The notes under the pieces: model-generated
What the model was told of the DNA's origin: nothing
The model's database searches: none
What the model saw: the letters and a program-made list of their open reading frames with translations, nothing else
Origin: Calycina herbarum
Taxonomy: Eukaryota > Ascomycota > Leotiomycetes > Helotiales > Pezizellaceae
Direction: 5' to 3'
NCBI GenBank assembly: GCA_001414485.1
Contig: LLEY01000042.1
Location: 361,563-425,562 of the forward strand
Length of the DNA: 64,000 nt
Part shown: piece by piece, positions 1 to 11,007 of the stretch
Position numbering within the stretch: the first letter of the stretch is position 1
Layout: each line of letters starts with the position of its first letter
Position numbers and translations under genes: made by a program

Positions 1-1950
1 GACTGCGTCGAGTATTCATTGTTTGTCATCGACGCGAAATTGAAGTCGCAAAAAGAGTTGGTATCGCGCTTGGAAACGATTCGCAAGGAGGCGCATAAGC
101 TGGCAGATGGCCTTTTGCAGGAATACATATGGCAGAGAGATGGATTCAAGTTGGAATTGGAAAGTGAGAAAGGTGCGAGTTCTTCCCGTCCATCCGCAGG
201 CCTCGGGCTAACGACGACAATCAGGGATGATGTATTTTCACGGAATGACGAACTTTGGGGATTCTGTCGATGACGAGTGGCTCATTGTATATATCCTCAG
301 AGAATTAAGCAATCGGTTTCAAGACCTATGGATCAAAATCGTGGACACAGATGGCGAGTTCTTGTTGATTGAAGCAGCCAATGCATTACCTCGATGGTTG
401 AACCCGGAGATTGCAGACAACAGAGTTGGTTCTTCCCAATTATTTGGAGCGGCAGATACTTATTTGGATTTTAGGTATGGATCCACAATAATACCTTGCG
501 TATTATACCCTTAAGTGCAGCTACTTCCACGACCTCCGCGACTGCGCCGATTTCACGACCTCTCAAACTCGAAGAAGCCCACGAAACCATCTTAAAGAAT
601 CCCGCCGTTCTCATACATTCGCCACTTATCGAAGCAGAAGCATTCTATAGGTTGCGAAACTACCCTTCACAGATTGCTGCTTCTTTGCATTATGCTGTAG
701 TCGCAGTACCCAGAAAGCTAGCCTACATATTACATGATCGCTCGGCTTCCATAGCTCCAGCTACAGAAGCTTTCTACCTCCGAGATCCTATTGCATTGAA
801 GCCTCTGCAGACAGCCTCCTCGAAACTCATATTTGTCCCCGAAGACTTGGTTACGATTTCCGTTCGGTTCACGCGAGTGCTCTATGCCCAGTTGAAGTCT
901 CAACAATTCTCCCCTCCAATTGCATGGAAAGACCTGTTAGCCCAGGCTGAAAAGGGAGCTGTTTCAAGCGATACTAAACGAAAAGAACGCACGCAGCTTG
1001 AAATGGGAATGAAAGTAACTTCCGGATTTGAAATGCTACTTAATGACCCTAAAAATGGAGACCATCGAACAGTCCGCGAGATGCGAATACTACTCGATGA
1101 TCTGGAAACCGGGGATGAAGGTCTACCGACAGATGAGGAAATTTCAAAATGGAAAGATATCACCAGAGAAGACGATGAGAAATGGCTAGATATTAATTTC
1201 GAAGATTTCGAACGAGAACTGGACGGGAAAAGGAAGGAAAAGAAGCCGGGAGTCGCAGGTGCATTTGGGCCAGAACCTCCGGGTGGCTTTGGAGACGCCA
1301 AGACTCAGGCCGACTTGAAGAAAATGGTCGAGCGATTCGAAGCATTTCTCAATGACGATGAAGCTGGTGTTGATGGTGCCGAGGTTGATGACATGGATAT
1401 TGACGATGACGACGACGATGAGGATAGCGACGAGGATAGTGACGAAGAAGACAAGGAGATGAGTTTTGATGAGAATGAATTCTCACGAATGATGAGGGAA
1501 ATGATGGGATTACCTGCTGAAGGGGAAGAAGTAACGACCAGCAAAGGGAATGGCACATCATCAAGACTCAGCAAGAACAATCGAATTGAAGAGCTCCTCT
1601 CAGACGCAGAAACAGACGATGAAAATGAAGCAGAAGAGATCCAAAAGTTGATGAAGGGTATGGAAGCAGAACTCAATGAAGCTGGCGCTCTCAACTTGGA
1701 TTCTGCTCGAAGTGAACCCCCAGCCACCGGGAGCAAAGAACCATCTACGAAGCCGTCTAAAGATAGGGACGATTCCGATGACGAGAGTGACGATGAGGAT
1801 GTCAATATCGATTTCAACCTTGCCAAAAACCTCCTCGAAAGTTTCAAGAGTCAAGCGGGAATGCCAGGCCCTGGCGGAAATTTGATGGGAATGATGGGAA
1901 TGAAACTACCACGAGATGAAGAGGGGTCGACAGCAGAGAGAAAGTCGTAA
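1..1950 (+). CDS. Ecd/SGT1 (ecdysoneless) family protein, 5' end outside window
   Basis: The gene is already open at base 1 (reads DCVEYSLFVID), so its start lies to the left. Three exons are visible: 1-172, 225-424 and 475-1950. The introns 173-224 and 425-474 are GT-AG, and removing them gives continuous family-like sequence (YIWQRDGFKL, then GMTNFGDSVDDEWLIVYIL, then NPEIADNRVWIHNNTLRIIPL). The C-terminal half is highly acidic, with Asp/Glu runs near 1380-1460 and 1760-1810, followed by a MSFDENEFSRMMREMMGLP segment and a Met/Gly-rich tail. Both are typical of Ecd proteins. In other eukaryotes these act in transcription, pre-mRNA splicing and cell-cycle control, and the human member is also called hSGT1; it is unrelated to the HSP90 co-chaperone SGT1. 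Role here is inferred from family only. Confidence 0.88.
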
Positions 1951-2076
1951 TATTCATTAATAAATAATCATATGCGGTTTGTAATTAGATAACTGGATGA
2001 ACAAATCTGGGTATCAAGTTCTAAGATTACAGCCAAACATGACCAACGCCCAAACGCCGTACAATGACCCGTGTTT

Positions 2077-3336
2077 CTATTCTTCCTCCAGTTTTATTCT
2101 TTTTGAACCTTCTATGGCTTCAGCCTCTCCCGACAGACTCCTAGCTCTCTTCAGAGCATCACTCACGACAACATCCACTTTGTCTAATTCGGCCAAAACA
2201 CTTGTCAACGTTCTTCGGCCGTCGAGTTCTTTCCTGCTACTGTCCATCTGTGGTCGATAGTGCTCGGTCACTACACTTACGACAGCCCTGTAGCATCGAT
2301 ATAGGAGTAGCCGGATTTCTGTGTTATCTTCATCTTCGATCACGCTTTCCCCACCTTCATTCCATCCCTCCAAAAACCCTTCAGACGGCTTGTCAAAAGC
2401 GTCTGCGATCAATGGATCTCCGAAAATCCCAAAACTCCAACTCCTCAGGCCTGTCACTTTGACGCGCTGACTTAACGTGGAAGGGCTCCCTTCAATCCCT
2501 CTCTCGACCATGACGTTCGGCTCACTGCCAACATCGAGAATGACTAGCCGCGGTAATGTGACGGCATCTAGGCGCCACGAAAGTCGTTGATAATGTGCTC
2601 GGATGGTGTCGTAAGGAAGGAGAACTGATACATCCTCACCATCTCGTAGAATGCCTTCTAATAATAAGTTGAAGGCTTCCGACCATTTTTCGGAACCCAC
2701 AGGAGGTGCAGGTAGAGCGGCTTGGGACCCAGCATTCCTCCCATATGGATCTGGGAGAACACGACTAACAGTGCCGAATTTGCCAGTGGGGGAAGTGAGA
2801 GAAGCTAGTGACCGAGCCATAGTTCCAACTTGCTTGTCGATTGCACGCCGTTCAGAGATGCTGAGATATATAGAGTGTGTGGAAAGTGGTGCGCCATTTA
2901 TTGGTTCGGAAATGGTATATGGGTATGCCATTTCCCTATGATTTGAGGATGATCTGAGCACCTTGGGAATCAGATTTGAAAGTGCCATCGAACTTGGAAT
3001 GTCGATTTCGCTACATGGTGACCCTTCCATCTCCGGTTTCCGTTCTGATCCAGCGATGAAGTATACGAGTGTTGCTTCAGATGAGAGAAGTGTCGCTTCT
3101 TGTCGAAGCAGACGTACGGCAAGGCTTGGGGCGAATGAGAGAAGGAGTTTCCGGTCGTCGGACATGTTGAGTTGGTATAATCTTGGGAGTTGCGTTGATG
3201 GTATTTCTTCGACTGGACCTAGAGTTGCGTTTGGGACAACATGGCTGAGGATCTCTTTCAATCGTCGGACTGGTAAGCTGTACATGAGTGAGGTCATATG
3301 CGGCCGGGAAGGCACGGCTGTCCTTGAAGATGACAT
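2077..3336 (-). CDS. divergent aminoglycoside phosphotransferase/choline kinase-like protein
   Basis: Single-exon gene, 419 aa from the Met at 3336 (MSSSRTAV). The frame stays open to 3408, but that extension looks like upstream sequence. The layout follows the phosphotransferase (APH) fold: an N-lobe with RKLLLSFAP and a following Glu-containing helix (LLRQEATLL), then a C-lobe with LPRLVILDVGSEPNVMVE in place of the usual HGD-x4-N catalytic loop. WSFGIFGDPLIADAF matches the DW-x-GDP metal-binding region. The catalytic His and the metal-binding Asp appear substituted (ILD for HGD, SW for DW). The protein may therefore be a poor or inactive kinase. Substrate unknown. It ends close to the Ecd gene in a convergent arrangement. 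Confidence 0.7.
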   Translation of the reverse strand: MSSSRTAVPSRPHMTSLMYSLPVRRLKEILSHVVPNATLGPVEEIPSTQLPRLYQLNMSDDRKLLLSFAPSLAVRLLRQEATLLSSEATLVYFIAGSERKPEMEGSPCSEIDIPSSMALSNLIPKVLRSSSNHREMAYPYTISEPINGAPLSTHSIYLSISERRAIDKQVGTMARSLASLTSPTGKFGTVSRVLPDPYGRNAGSQAALPAPPVGSEKWSEAFNLLLEGILRDGEDVSVLLPYDTIRAHYQRLSWRLDAVTLPRLVILDVGSEPNVMVERGIEGSPSTLSQRVKVTGLRSWSFGIFGDPLIADAFDKPSEGFLEGWNEGGESVIEDEDNTEIRLLLYRCYRAVVSVVTEHYRPQMDSSRKELDGRRTLTSVLAELDKVDVVVSDALKRARSLSGEAEAIEGSKRIKLEEE

Positions 3337-5475
3337 GTTCGAAGTTTTCAATTCGGTGCAGCGAGGAGTAGGTTGTGTTGATATAAGTATACAGAGTGTA
3401 ATGAGCACGCTTATGGCTTAACAAGTGGCTGACCCAAGGCTGCTACCAGAGTGTACAAACTTGATGATCGAACCTTTTCCCGTCAATTGTGGTCCTTGGA
3501 CGCATTCGCGTATTGCGGTTTGGTGTAAATTATGAGATTTGTGGTCTCCTCTCCCCAAAAAAGTATCCCGGATCGAAGAATGGCCGGAAGCGAATGAGAC
3601 AATACACCCCATTAGCAGCTGATGGGCTGTATATCAGACGAGATGAGACGGTCCGCATATAAGACAAAAGATCTCAAATCCCGGCCAGCATGAGCGCCTC
3701 CAATGGCGGTAAGTAAATCCGTAAGCCTCGTCTCCTGGGCAATGCAAAAAAATCGCTTGGTCTAGACAAATCAACAAACGAATGGTTCATGTGAAGACGG
3801 CTCCTTTGAAGAAGGGCTTGTTGGCTCGTTGGCTCCCGATATTTCGTGAGCCTCGGGCTTATTTCACGACCTTGAAGGAAGATAGTAAGACCGATTGGTT
3901 AGAAAGAGGCGAGAGAGCTGAATCGTTTGAATGAAGGTCAAGAAAAAAGTCAGCCGTCCGATCCCTTTACATATCGATAACCAGTAAAGCCACCTCATTC
4001 CCGTAAATGCGGGTTTTTGCTGTACTGTACGGGCACAATTATGTAGGTACGTAGGTAGAGTGTGCTTTTGCGACTCCGGGACTGGACGCCATGCGCCCGG
4101 TGCGCGTGGGCAGTTGCAATGGGTGGGAGATCGTACAGAGGAGCGGTGGGGAATATGATATTCCGTACTTCCTTCTTAGGCGGGGGGTGGCTATGTAGCA
4201 GGTAGGCGAGGTGGGAGTGCCAATGGGAAAGAGGTTCATCCATCAACTTCATTTTAGCTAATGGATCATTGATGGAACTGGACCCTCCATGACTCCAGTA
4301 TTCCCCTCTTACAAGCACGAAGAGGCCGTGCCCGACGCTGAGCTTTCTCGAATTGAGCAAGAAACGATGGGAAAGATGCAGCCGCTTATTGCGGGGTTCT
4401 TTTATTTCTTGGGTTGCGGGTTCGAGGCGGGTTGGTTCAGGGGGGAGGATTCACGAAAAATCTCCTACTGGTCGCTCCTTTGGCCAGAAGGGAAGCTGGT
4501 TTGCAATCCTTGATTGCCATGAAGAATTGAGGATGGGAGTGGGGTCATTGGGGGCAACGTCAGAGACTCAGATGTGCAGGCAAGGTCCCCGTTTGCATCA
4601 TCTTGAAGGTTTTCGATTCCGGCTCACAGGTTCCGAGGAGATTTTGTAATGTAACTGCATTGTCATTGTTGTCGTGAAGTGTCTTGGGCAGTAAATAATA
4701 TTTTAAAAAAGTGGTCGGCCCAGCTAACAAAAGGGGCGTTTAATGGGCGGAGGCTAGATCTTTCAGACCGTCCACAGGATAAATAGCCCCAAGCCTCCAG
4801 AGGTCCTTCATAGCGATCGACACTTTATCCAAGAACTCGAAGCTAGATTGTGGAATTTGGAATTCTGAACCTTAGAAAATTCCTGCAATTGAGTTCAGCT
4901 CTAGTCAACCGACACATTGATTCGAAGTTGTGCCGCCCATCTTCCAAAAACTCGTTAATTTTGGGCCGATGTGGTTAGCATGTTGATCACACAGATCTCC
5001 AAGATCTCCCCGATTGGTAGCTCTTTAGCGAATTTGCTGTCTCAGGGGTGTCACGGACGGGAATCAATGTGGAAATCGAAAATGCACTCTCGATTCTAAA
5101 AAAAATTGCTCACGAAATGGATGTAATGATTTGGGTTCGGGTGTTGATCACCGTCTTTGTGATACCTAAACCCGGGGTGGACTCGATAAGATCTCCTCCT
5201 GGGACCACCGCATGAATTAGGCATAAAACGAGCAATGCTGGAATCACATCACCTCTTTCGATCGACGAAGTCCTCTTTCCGTACACAAAACGGCCACTTC
5301 AACCATCTGAACAGGTGGTATGGTGACTTTCAGTTCGGGAATATGTAAGTACAGTATAGCATTTGGCAGCATTGCGTGTTCCTAGCTACCCCCCCCCGCC
5401 GGTACCCTCTATCCCGAATATGCTCATGCAATGCACCGAAGAAATATTCCAGAAAAAGGCAAGGTTGACGACATT
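3337..5475. other. 2.1 kb without a supported gene
   Basis: It lies between the start of the phosphotransferase-like gene and the 3' end of TAN1. Only short open frames occur here, on both strands, with no splice-joined conserved protein. A C-rich run lies near 5390. It probably holds the upstream region of the 2077-3336 gene. Nothing else can be supported. Confidence 0.5.
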
Positions 5476-6960
5476 CTATTTCGCTTCCACGATGTCGGTA
5501 GCAACCATTCTCTTAGGCTCCTTAGAACCCTCGTCTTTCATTTCGCCTTGCTGCGTAGTTTCGGACTTGGGCTCAACTGCTGGTTTTTGTACAGGATGGT
5601 AGAGTTCCGATAGATTGTATCGTTTAAGTGATTCCCAATCACCCCCTACAACACTCATCCCACACACCGTCTACGATCCTTGTGTTAGCAGAAGTATAGG
5701 TATTGAATGTGCTACGTAGCACTGCATGCAGCTCAAATCGGGGGAGGCGGAGAACTCGGTGTTGTCGAAGGAAAATTCTCACCTGGTAAACTTCGACTAT
5801 AATCACCTTGTCGGGCTTAGTGAGGTTGACTGGATGTATATCATTGATGGAGGAGGCAATTTGTTCAATCAGTGGGCCTCGTTTGAGAGATGTGTGGTTG
5901 CGGATGGTGGGTCTTATGGCATACTGCTTTGAAGTCAGCGGATCAAAGCAATCTGATATTTAGGTGGAGATGCATCTGCACAGCAAACATGCATCCCCGA
6001 TTTTCGACTTACGGAACAGGCTACTTCTTTGGGCTTGCTCTCCTCTTCGCTCTTCTCTTCAGTTGCATCTTTCGGTGTGTCTTCCGTTTTGAGTTGAAAG
6101 TGATCACGCAGGACAGTACTTGCTACTTCCGCGAGGCCCTTTTCTGTGGCCTTTCCAATTAATGTCATTGGTGTAATTCGATTTACATATCTGGTCAATC
6201 TTGTTTCAGGCTTCGAAGCGATCTCGACACAAATCCGATGTACAAAGTCCACTGGATCAATTGGTGGCTGGACTTTGAAGAACAGAACACACTCGATATC
6301 AATACGTACGGAGGAAAAGAGTCTCAGCTTATCTTTATTTTCGTTCAAGGCTGCAGCTTCTTTCTTAATCGAAGCCTCGATATCGATCTCTTTTCCGTCC
6401 TCGTCATCAACTTCTGGCTCCTGGACGAGGCCGTAGAATTTCTCAGCGAACTATAATATATCAGCAAGGCATGTATAATACTGCGGTAGTCATGACAAAC
6501 CTGATATAGAATGCTCTTGAGCTCGGTTGTTGCTTTACCTTCCTGGCCTCTCGCGCATGTTGCCCAGATACCAATGTCTCCTGGTGCAATTGTAACACGC
6601 ACTTCATCTTTTGCTTTATGATTTGGAGTCTTCCATTTTCCTCCAGATCCACCCTACATTAATCAGTTTCAACTTCAAATACGATGGAATGATGAAGACG
6701 TAATGCGACAAGAAAAGAAAGCCAATTTGAGAATCGAAATAATCAAAAGGAAAAATTCTTCATGGTAGGAATTCCATTAAGATATCGGGTCCAAAAACAC
6801 AACGCTGAGAGGGCAGAGTTGTCTTGCAAAAAGGATCACTTGATACTCGCGCGAAAGGACAGACCAAAAAAGAGCGAGTAATCGAACGTACCTTGCTTCT
6901 CTTGAAATCTTGCTTTCCACCATCGCCGTGCGGGCCTTCCTTTCGCTTGTTAGACCCCAT
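5476..6960 (-). CDS. TAN1: tRNA acetyltransferase cofactor Tan1 (THUMP domain)
   Basis: Five exons join in frame: 6960-6892, 6653-6501, 6450-6013, 5923-5783 and 5670-5476, giving 331 aa. All introns are GT-AG. The N-terminus is basic (MGSNKRKEG). It is followed by a region matching Tan1 (GDIGIWATCARGQEGKATTEL, FAEKFYGL). The THUMP part contains the RLTRYVNRITPM segment and YAIRPTIRNHTSLKR, with the conserved VCGMSVVGG near the end. In yeast Tan1 is required, with Kre33/NAT10, to form N4-acetylcytidine at position 12 of tRNA-Leu and tRNA-Ser. The C-terminus ends in a Lys/Glu-rich tail. The start at 6960 was chosen because it is the only Met ahead of the first intron that leads into the conserved frame. 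Confidence 0.92.
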
Positions 6961-7564
6961 TATGGTGCTGCTTATTTTATTTGTAAGACTGTGAGATTCA
7001 ATTGGGGTGGAAGTTCAAGAGGTCCTGGCTCCGCGAAAAAGATACCCGCTTAGTTTGGCCTAGCGCCGTGATGTTACGGCCTTACATCTGAGGCCCAGAA
7101 GAAACTCACTTATTAGGGTATATTTTACTCAGAACTGACCAATCGTATTAATACTTTGGAATTGCAGACGGTGAGTCCTGTAATTTCAATTATTACATTA
7201 TCTTGTTTGAAAATATTTAGAGTAATCAAGTTACTACAATGAAGTTTTGAGATTTTTAAAAGTAGAAAGTAATCCGTACTTTTCTAAATTGCGTTTGCTT
7301 AAGATTATTATCTGAGACAGTTTGGAATAATCAATTTACTCGAACAATGTCTGGAGATTACTAAAATTTTAGAGTTTTAGGTACTTATCTAGTAAAGTAG
7401 ATTTAAGTTCTTCATTCTTTGGATATTTTCGGGATATACTTATCTGAGAAAGATGAGATGATTCTTCTAGGGTATAGAAGAGATGGTTGTTTTGAGCAGT
7501 AGTCGTACTGGCCGTTCAAGGTTGGTTATTTTGATAAAAGGGTTTTATTCATATAGGACCAGGT
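6961..7564. other. AT-rich spacer between TAN1 and the intron-like array
   Basis: Mostly AT-rich sequence with no open frame of note. The first 150 bp or so should hold the TAN1 promoter. No further element is recognisable. Confidence 0.45.
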
Positions 7565-8371
7565 CTGTAAATGTTAGCAAAAAGAGTGTAGAGAATAGAA
7601 CTTACATTATATAGTTATTAGAGTTTAAAGTCTGTAAAAGGTTAGCGAAGGGGGGCACAAAGAGGAAAACTCACCTCGTAGGTAATTATCAGAGCTCATA
7701 TAATTAGAATGTCTTGTTATTTTAAGATGTGAGTATTTCAATCGTCAGAAAGAATCTAGAAAATGTTAGCAAGGGAAGGCGGAGAAGAGAACTTACCGTA
7801 CAAGTACTCATTAGTAACCATAGAACTGGTATTGCACTTTCAAGATGAAAATATTTCAATCTTACGTCTATTAAATGTTAGTAGAGGAGAGAAGAGAACT
7901 TACTGTGTGCTTCCTGTGTAGGTACTTATTAGTGCTCGGAGATTTCATCCATGCATGATAAAGTCAAGATGACATTATTTCAGTCGAAAGTCTACATGCA
8001 AAGTATTTTTGACTAAAACCGAGATCTGTTAAATGTTAGCGAAGTGGGGTGCGAAAGAGAACTTACTAAGTTGTCACATATGGTTTTCAGTCAGAGTTAA
8101 ATGAAATTATCGTTGGAAACGGATTTTTTTAAAATTGAAATAGACCGAGGTCTGTTGAATGTTAGCAAATGGGGGTAAAGAAGAGAACTTACGTTCGTGG
8201 GTACTCGTTGAATTCATAGGGGTATCGCATAATCCCAAATGCTTTAACGCCTTTCCAAAATCATAAATCCCAAAGTTTTGCCCACCCATATGATGGGGTC
8301 ATGTGGAGTCATTGCAACCGAACTCCCTAAACTCCAAAAAATTAGCCATCCCAAGAGGAAGAAGAACTTAC
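7565..8371 (-). repeat. tandem array of seven intron-like units
   Basis: On the minus strand seven short segments each carry a full fungal intron signature: 8371-8327, 8192-8152, 8066-8026, 7903-7868, 7796-7756, 7674-7632 and 7605-7565 (36-45 nt). Six begin GTAAGTTCT and one GTGAGTTTT. Each has a pyrimidine-rich middle and a (G/A)CTAAC or GCTAAT branch box, and ends in AG. Six of the seven are clearly related in sequence; the 8371 unit is more divergent. The intervening 'exon' pieces (26-134 nt) also share stretches, such as GACTGAAATA and a TAATGAGTAC-like end, so exon plus intron was duplicated as a unit. The array lies downstream of, and on the same strand as, the 8450-9004 gene. The joined pieces carry stop codons in the frames tried, so no protein is claimed. 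Confidence 0.75.
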
Positions 8372-8449
8372 ATAATCCATATGTCAATCCCATCTAGCTC
8401 ACCACCCAAGAACCCTCATATAGGAGGGTATGTTCAACCTTACTATTGT

Positions 8450-9004
8450 TTAGATAGCAGGTTGACCATATCGCTCACGGTAAGGGTTCTCCCTTTGTTC
8501 AGGCCAAATCTCCCGCGGCTCGGGGTTGTCTCCAGTGTTGCCTCTCCACCACCGCTTGAACTTCCCCTTCACCATAGCGTAGATGATGAAGCAAAAGAGG
8601 AAACCACCGAAAAATAGACCAATGATCAACACTCCGAGGTTGATCTTTGAGCCTTTAGCATCAGGTGTCTGCGTCGAGGTTGAGGTTGGTGCTACCCAAC
8701 TCGTGGGAGAAGGAGCCCAAGAAGTCCAGGACTTGCTTGAAACGGACTTTGTGGGGGATGGTGCCCATGAAGTCCAAGCCGGTTGTGACGTCCAGGTGTT
8801 CTGAGTCCAAGTGTTAACTGGTTCAGACCACCACTTGGTGTTCCCTTCTGCGGCGGAGAGGGAACCTTCTACATCGCTGATACGTACCAATGCTGTTGAA
8901 GCAGAAGAAGTTACCGAGGAAGTTAAACTCGTGGAGGAGCGAGAGATCGCTACACTCGTCGAATTGACGGGGAAGAGGGAAGTGCGGTTGGTTGGGATAT
9001 ACAT
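8450..9004 (-). CDS. Ser/Thr- and Trp-rich single-pass membrane protein
   Basis: 184 aa, one exon. I do not recognise a family. Residues 1-115 are rich in Ser/Thr and contain an unusual Trp-rich stretch in which WTSWAPSPT occurs twice (about residues 77-85 and 93-101). One transmembrane helix spans about residues 122-145 (LGVLIIGLFFGGFLFCFIIY). It is followed by a basic KGKFKRWWRG stop-transfer and a short Pro/Arg/Glu-rich tail ending YGQPAI. No clear signal peptide is seen, so either the helix is a signal anchor or a 5' exon is missing. The Ser/Thr-rich outer part suggests an O-glycosylated surface protein. The intron-like array lies just downstream on the same strand and could be part of its 3' untranslated region. 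Confidence 0.6.
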   Translation of the reverse strand: MYIPTNRTSLFPVNSTSVAISRSSTSLTSSVTSSASTALVRISDVEGSLSAAEGNTKWWSEPVNTWTQNTWTSQPAWTSWAPSPTKSVSSKSWTSWAPSPTSWVAPTSTSTQTPDAKGSKINLGVLIIGLFFGGFLFCFIIYAMVKGKFKRWWRGNTGDNPEPREIWPEQRENPYRERYGQPAI

Positions 9005-10094
9005 CTCTGTGGGAAGATCTGAAACTGGCTTACTGGTGGAGTGAGCAAGTGTCAGGGGTGAAAGGGATCACAAGTGAGTCGGATGAAGAGAGGAGAAGGT
9101 TGGGAGGTCGAGGGGTATTTATGTTTTTTAAAGGTGGGATTAGGGGGGTTTTTTTTGGAATAGCTTATTGTTTTAGAACAAGGTTATTGTCAGAATAAAG
9201 ACTTGTTTTTCGAATGCTTTATTTAGATGGAATATCATTCGAGGAAGAAGGGGATTGTTGAGCTTGTTTAAGAGTTCGGCTTTATGTGTATTTGGGGACG
9301 AGTTGGGGAACAAAGGGATGCTTGTTGAGATTTGATTGTTAGGAATTAAGAAGAGGTCGTGGCGTTTGAGCTCTTTATATAGTAATTTTCCTCTTGTTGT
9401 GGTTGAAAGAGGAGGTGCTGCCTTTCAGAGTCCGGAGGGGGCTTGAACTAAGCGAGAGTTGAGTTCATCTCCAATTATTGTCTTTGTTTGAGGGAATATT
9501 TCGAGGGGTATCTGGAAAGTTGAATTACACAGTAATATTTGTATGATGAGGCTCTTGGAACAGAAAGCAGTGGATTTCCGACTCAACCGAGACTCCAACG
9601 TACACCTAATTAAATGGCGTCAGGAAAGTAAGATGAGCCAGAAGACCAGAAAGGACATTCCGCATATAATCGGAAGATTAGGAATTATCACTTAACATAT
9701 AAATTAACACTAGCAGGGATTACAAGTCATATTTACCGTTTCGCATCAATCGATATGGTTGATGTAGCATAGGAAGGGAGTTTGTTGTAGGGAGTTCGGA
9801 ATTGGGAGGTACTTTCTCCATCTGGAAATCCTCTGTTTTCTTATTGTCAACGAAGAGGTCAGAGATGCTAGAGTAGTAGAACCCTTGCGTCCAATGAGAA
9901 GCCTTCTTAGTAACAACGAGAGGTTGATGTTACACATGAGTTGGAGCAGCCTCGTTCCAGGGTTGATATATCTGATACCTTTAGAACGTAAGATAGTAAC
10001 GAAAAGTATTTAATAGGAAATTCTTTCCAAAGACTCAGCAAGTTTTCAATGGGGCGAGCTACATGGAAGCATATTTACTCTGCGAGTTGGTAGG
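9005..10094. other. intergenic, with one isolated copy of a repeat motif
   Basis: No supported gene. Near 9833-9857 the sequence TTTTCTTATTGTCAACGAAG resembles the reverse complement of the core motif of the 19.3-21.6 kb repeat island. The left part should contain the promoter of the 8450-9004 gene. Confidence 0.4.
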
Positions 10095-10301
10095 CTTTAT
10101 TCACCAATTAAAACATTGTCTGATTTTGTCTGGACATACCCTAAATTTTCAATCTCTAAACTTTCTAGGATAAGTACTTAAACTCTATACTCTAAAGACG
10201 TTCTAGAGTTTACTTAAGTAATTTGATAGTTGAATTCACTAGAACCAGTACTTAATACACAAAATAACAGGATTCGCTAATATCACAATTGGTGAATAAA
10301 G
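10095..10301. mobile_element. MITE-like inverted-repeat element A
   Basis: A perfect 15-bp inverted repeat bounds it: CTTTATTCACCAATT at 10095-10109 and its reverse complement at 10287-10301. The 207-bp element is AT-rich and non-coding, and contains an inner imperfect palindrome around 10170-10220. The terminal core is shared with element B (19511-20009). The pattern fits a non-autonomous DNA transposon. No clear target-site duplication could be fixed by eye. Confidence 0.6.
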
Positions 10302-11007
10302 CGCAGACTTTGCTCGCGGGGGAATGAACTGCGAATGAGCTAGTACAAGAAAGGTGAAAAAGAAAAAAGTGGTGACAGTACTCTCGAATTTTGAGCCTGG
10401 CCTTTGCAAGTGTTTATAAGCTATGCAAGGTTCAAAGTTCTAGAATATATAATTCCCGTCTTTTCATACCACCACCCGGAAACAATGGTATATACCATGC
10501 TACCTAGATACCTATCTAATCGTAACCAACCTCCACTACTCATCGCTTCCACCAACTTGACGTCCTTCCTTCCCCCTCATATGATATTTCCAATCCAGAT
10601 GCAGCTACCTTCCAACACAACCCTTAGTCCGACACAAGAAAAATAAACAATACAAGACAGAAAAAGAATGTAATCAACACCATGAACACCGAATTACTCC
10701 CTCCCACTATGCCCCTTCCTTCCCTTCAAACATCCTTCGCATCAGCCATGACCTTCGCTGTGCTCATGTGCAACCCATCAAATCATCAAAAACCCAAAAA
10801 GTCCAGAGGATGCTAGACATTATCATGTTGCTATGCCCTCCCAGATCCGAGTTCGCAGTAGGGGGTATCATTATATAATGTCTTTTCTCAAAAAAAAAAA
10901 AAAAATGAATACCCATATCGCTCACCCATCGAATATGTCCCTTGTTGAGATGAGATGCTGATTTTATCATATTAAGAAATATTGTTCGTACTGAAATGAG
11001 ATTTCTT
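10302..11007. other. intergenic between element A and the 690-aa gene
   Basis: No supported coding sequence. A 14-15 base A run lies near 10891-10905. The region likely holds the 3' untranslated part of the minus-strand gene ending at 11008. Confidence 0.4.

Noticed and set aside
1305..1847. Minus-strand Ser-rich open frame inside the Ecd gene
   Set aside because: It is the antisense of the acidic Asp/Glu runs, which read as Ser on the opposite strand.
4400..4430. GGGTTCGAGG resembling a tRNA B box
   Set aside because: No matching A box or cloverleaf could be built around it.
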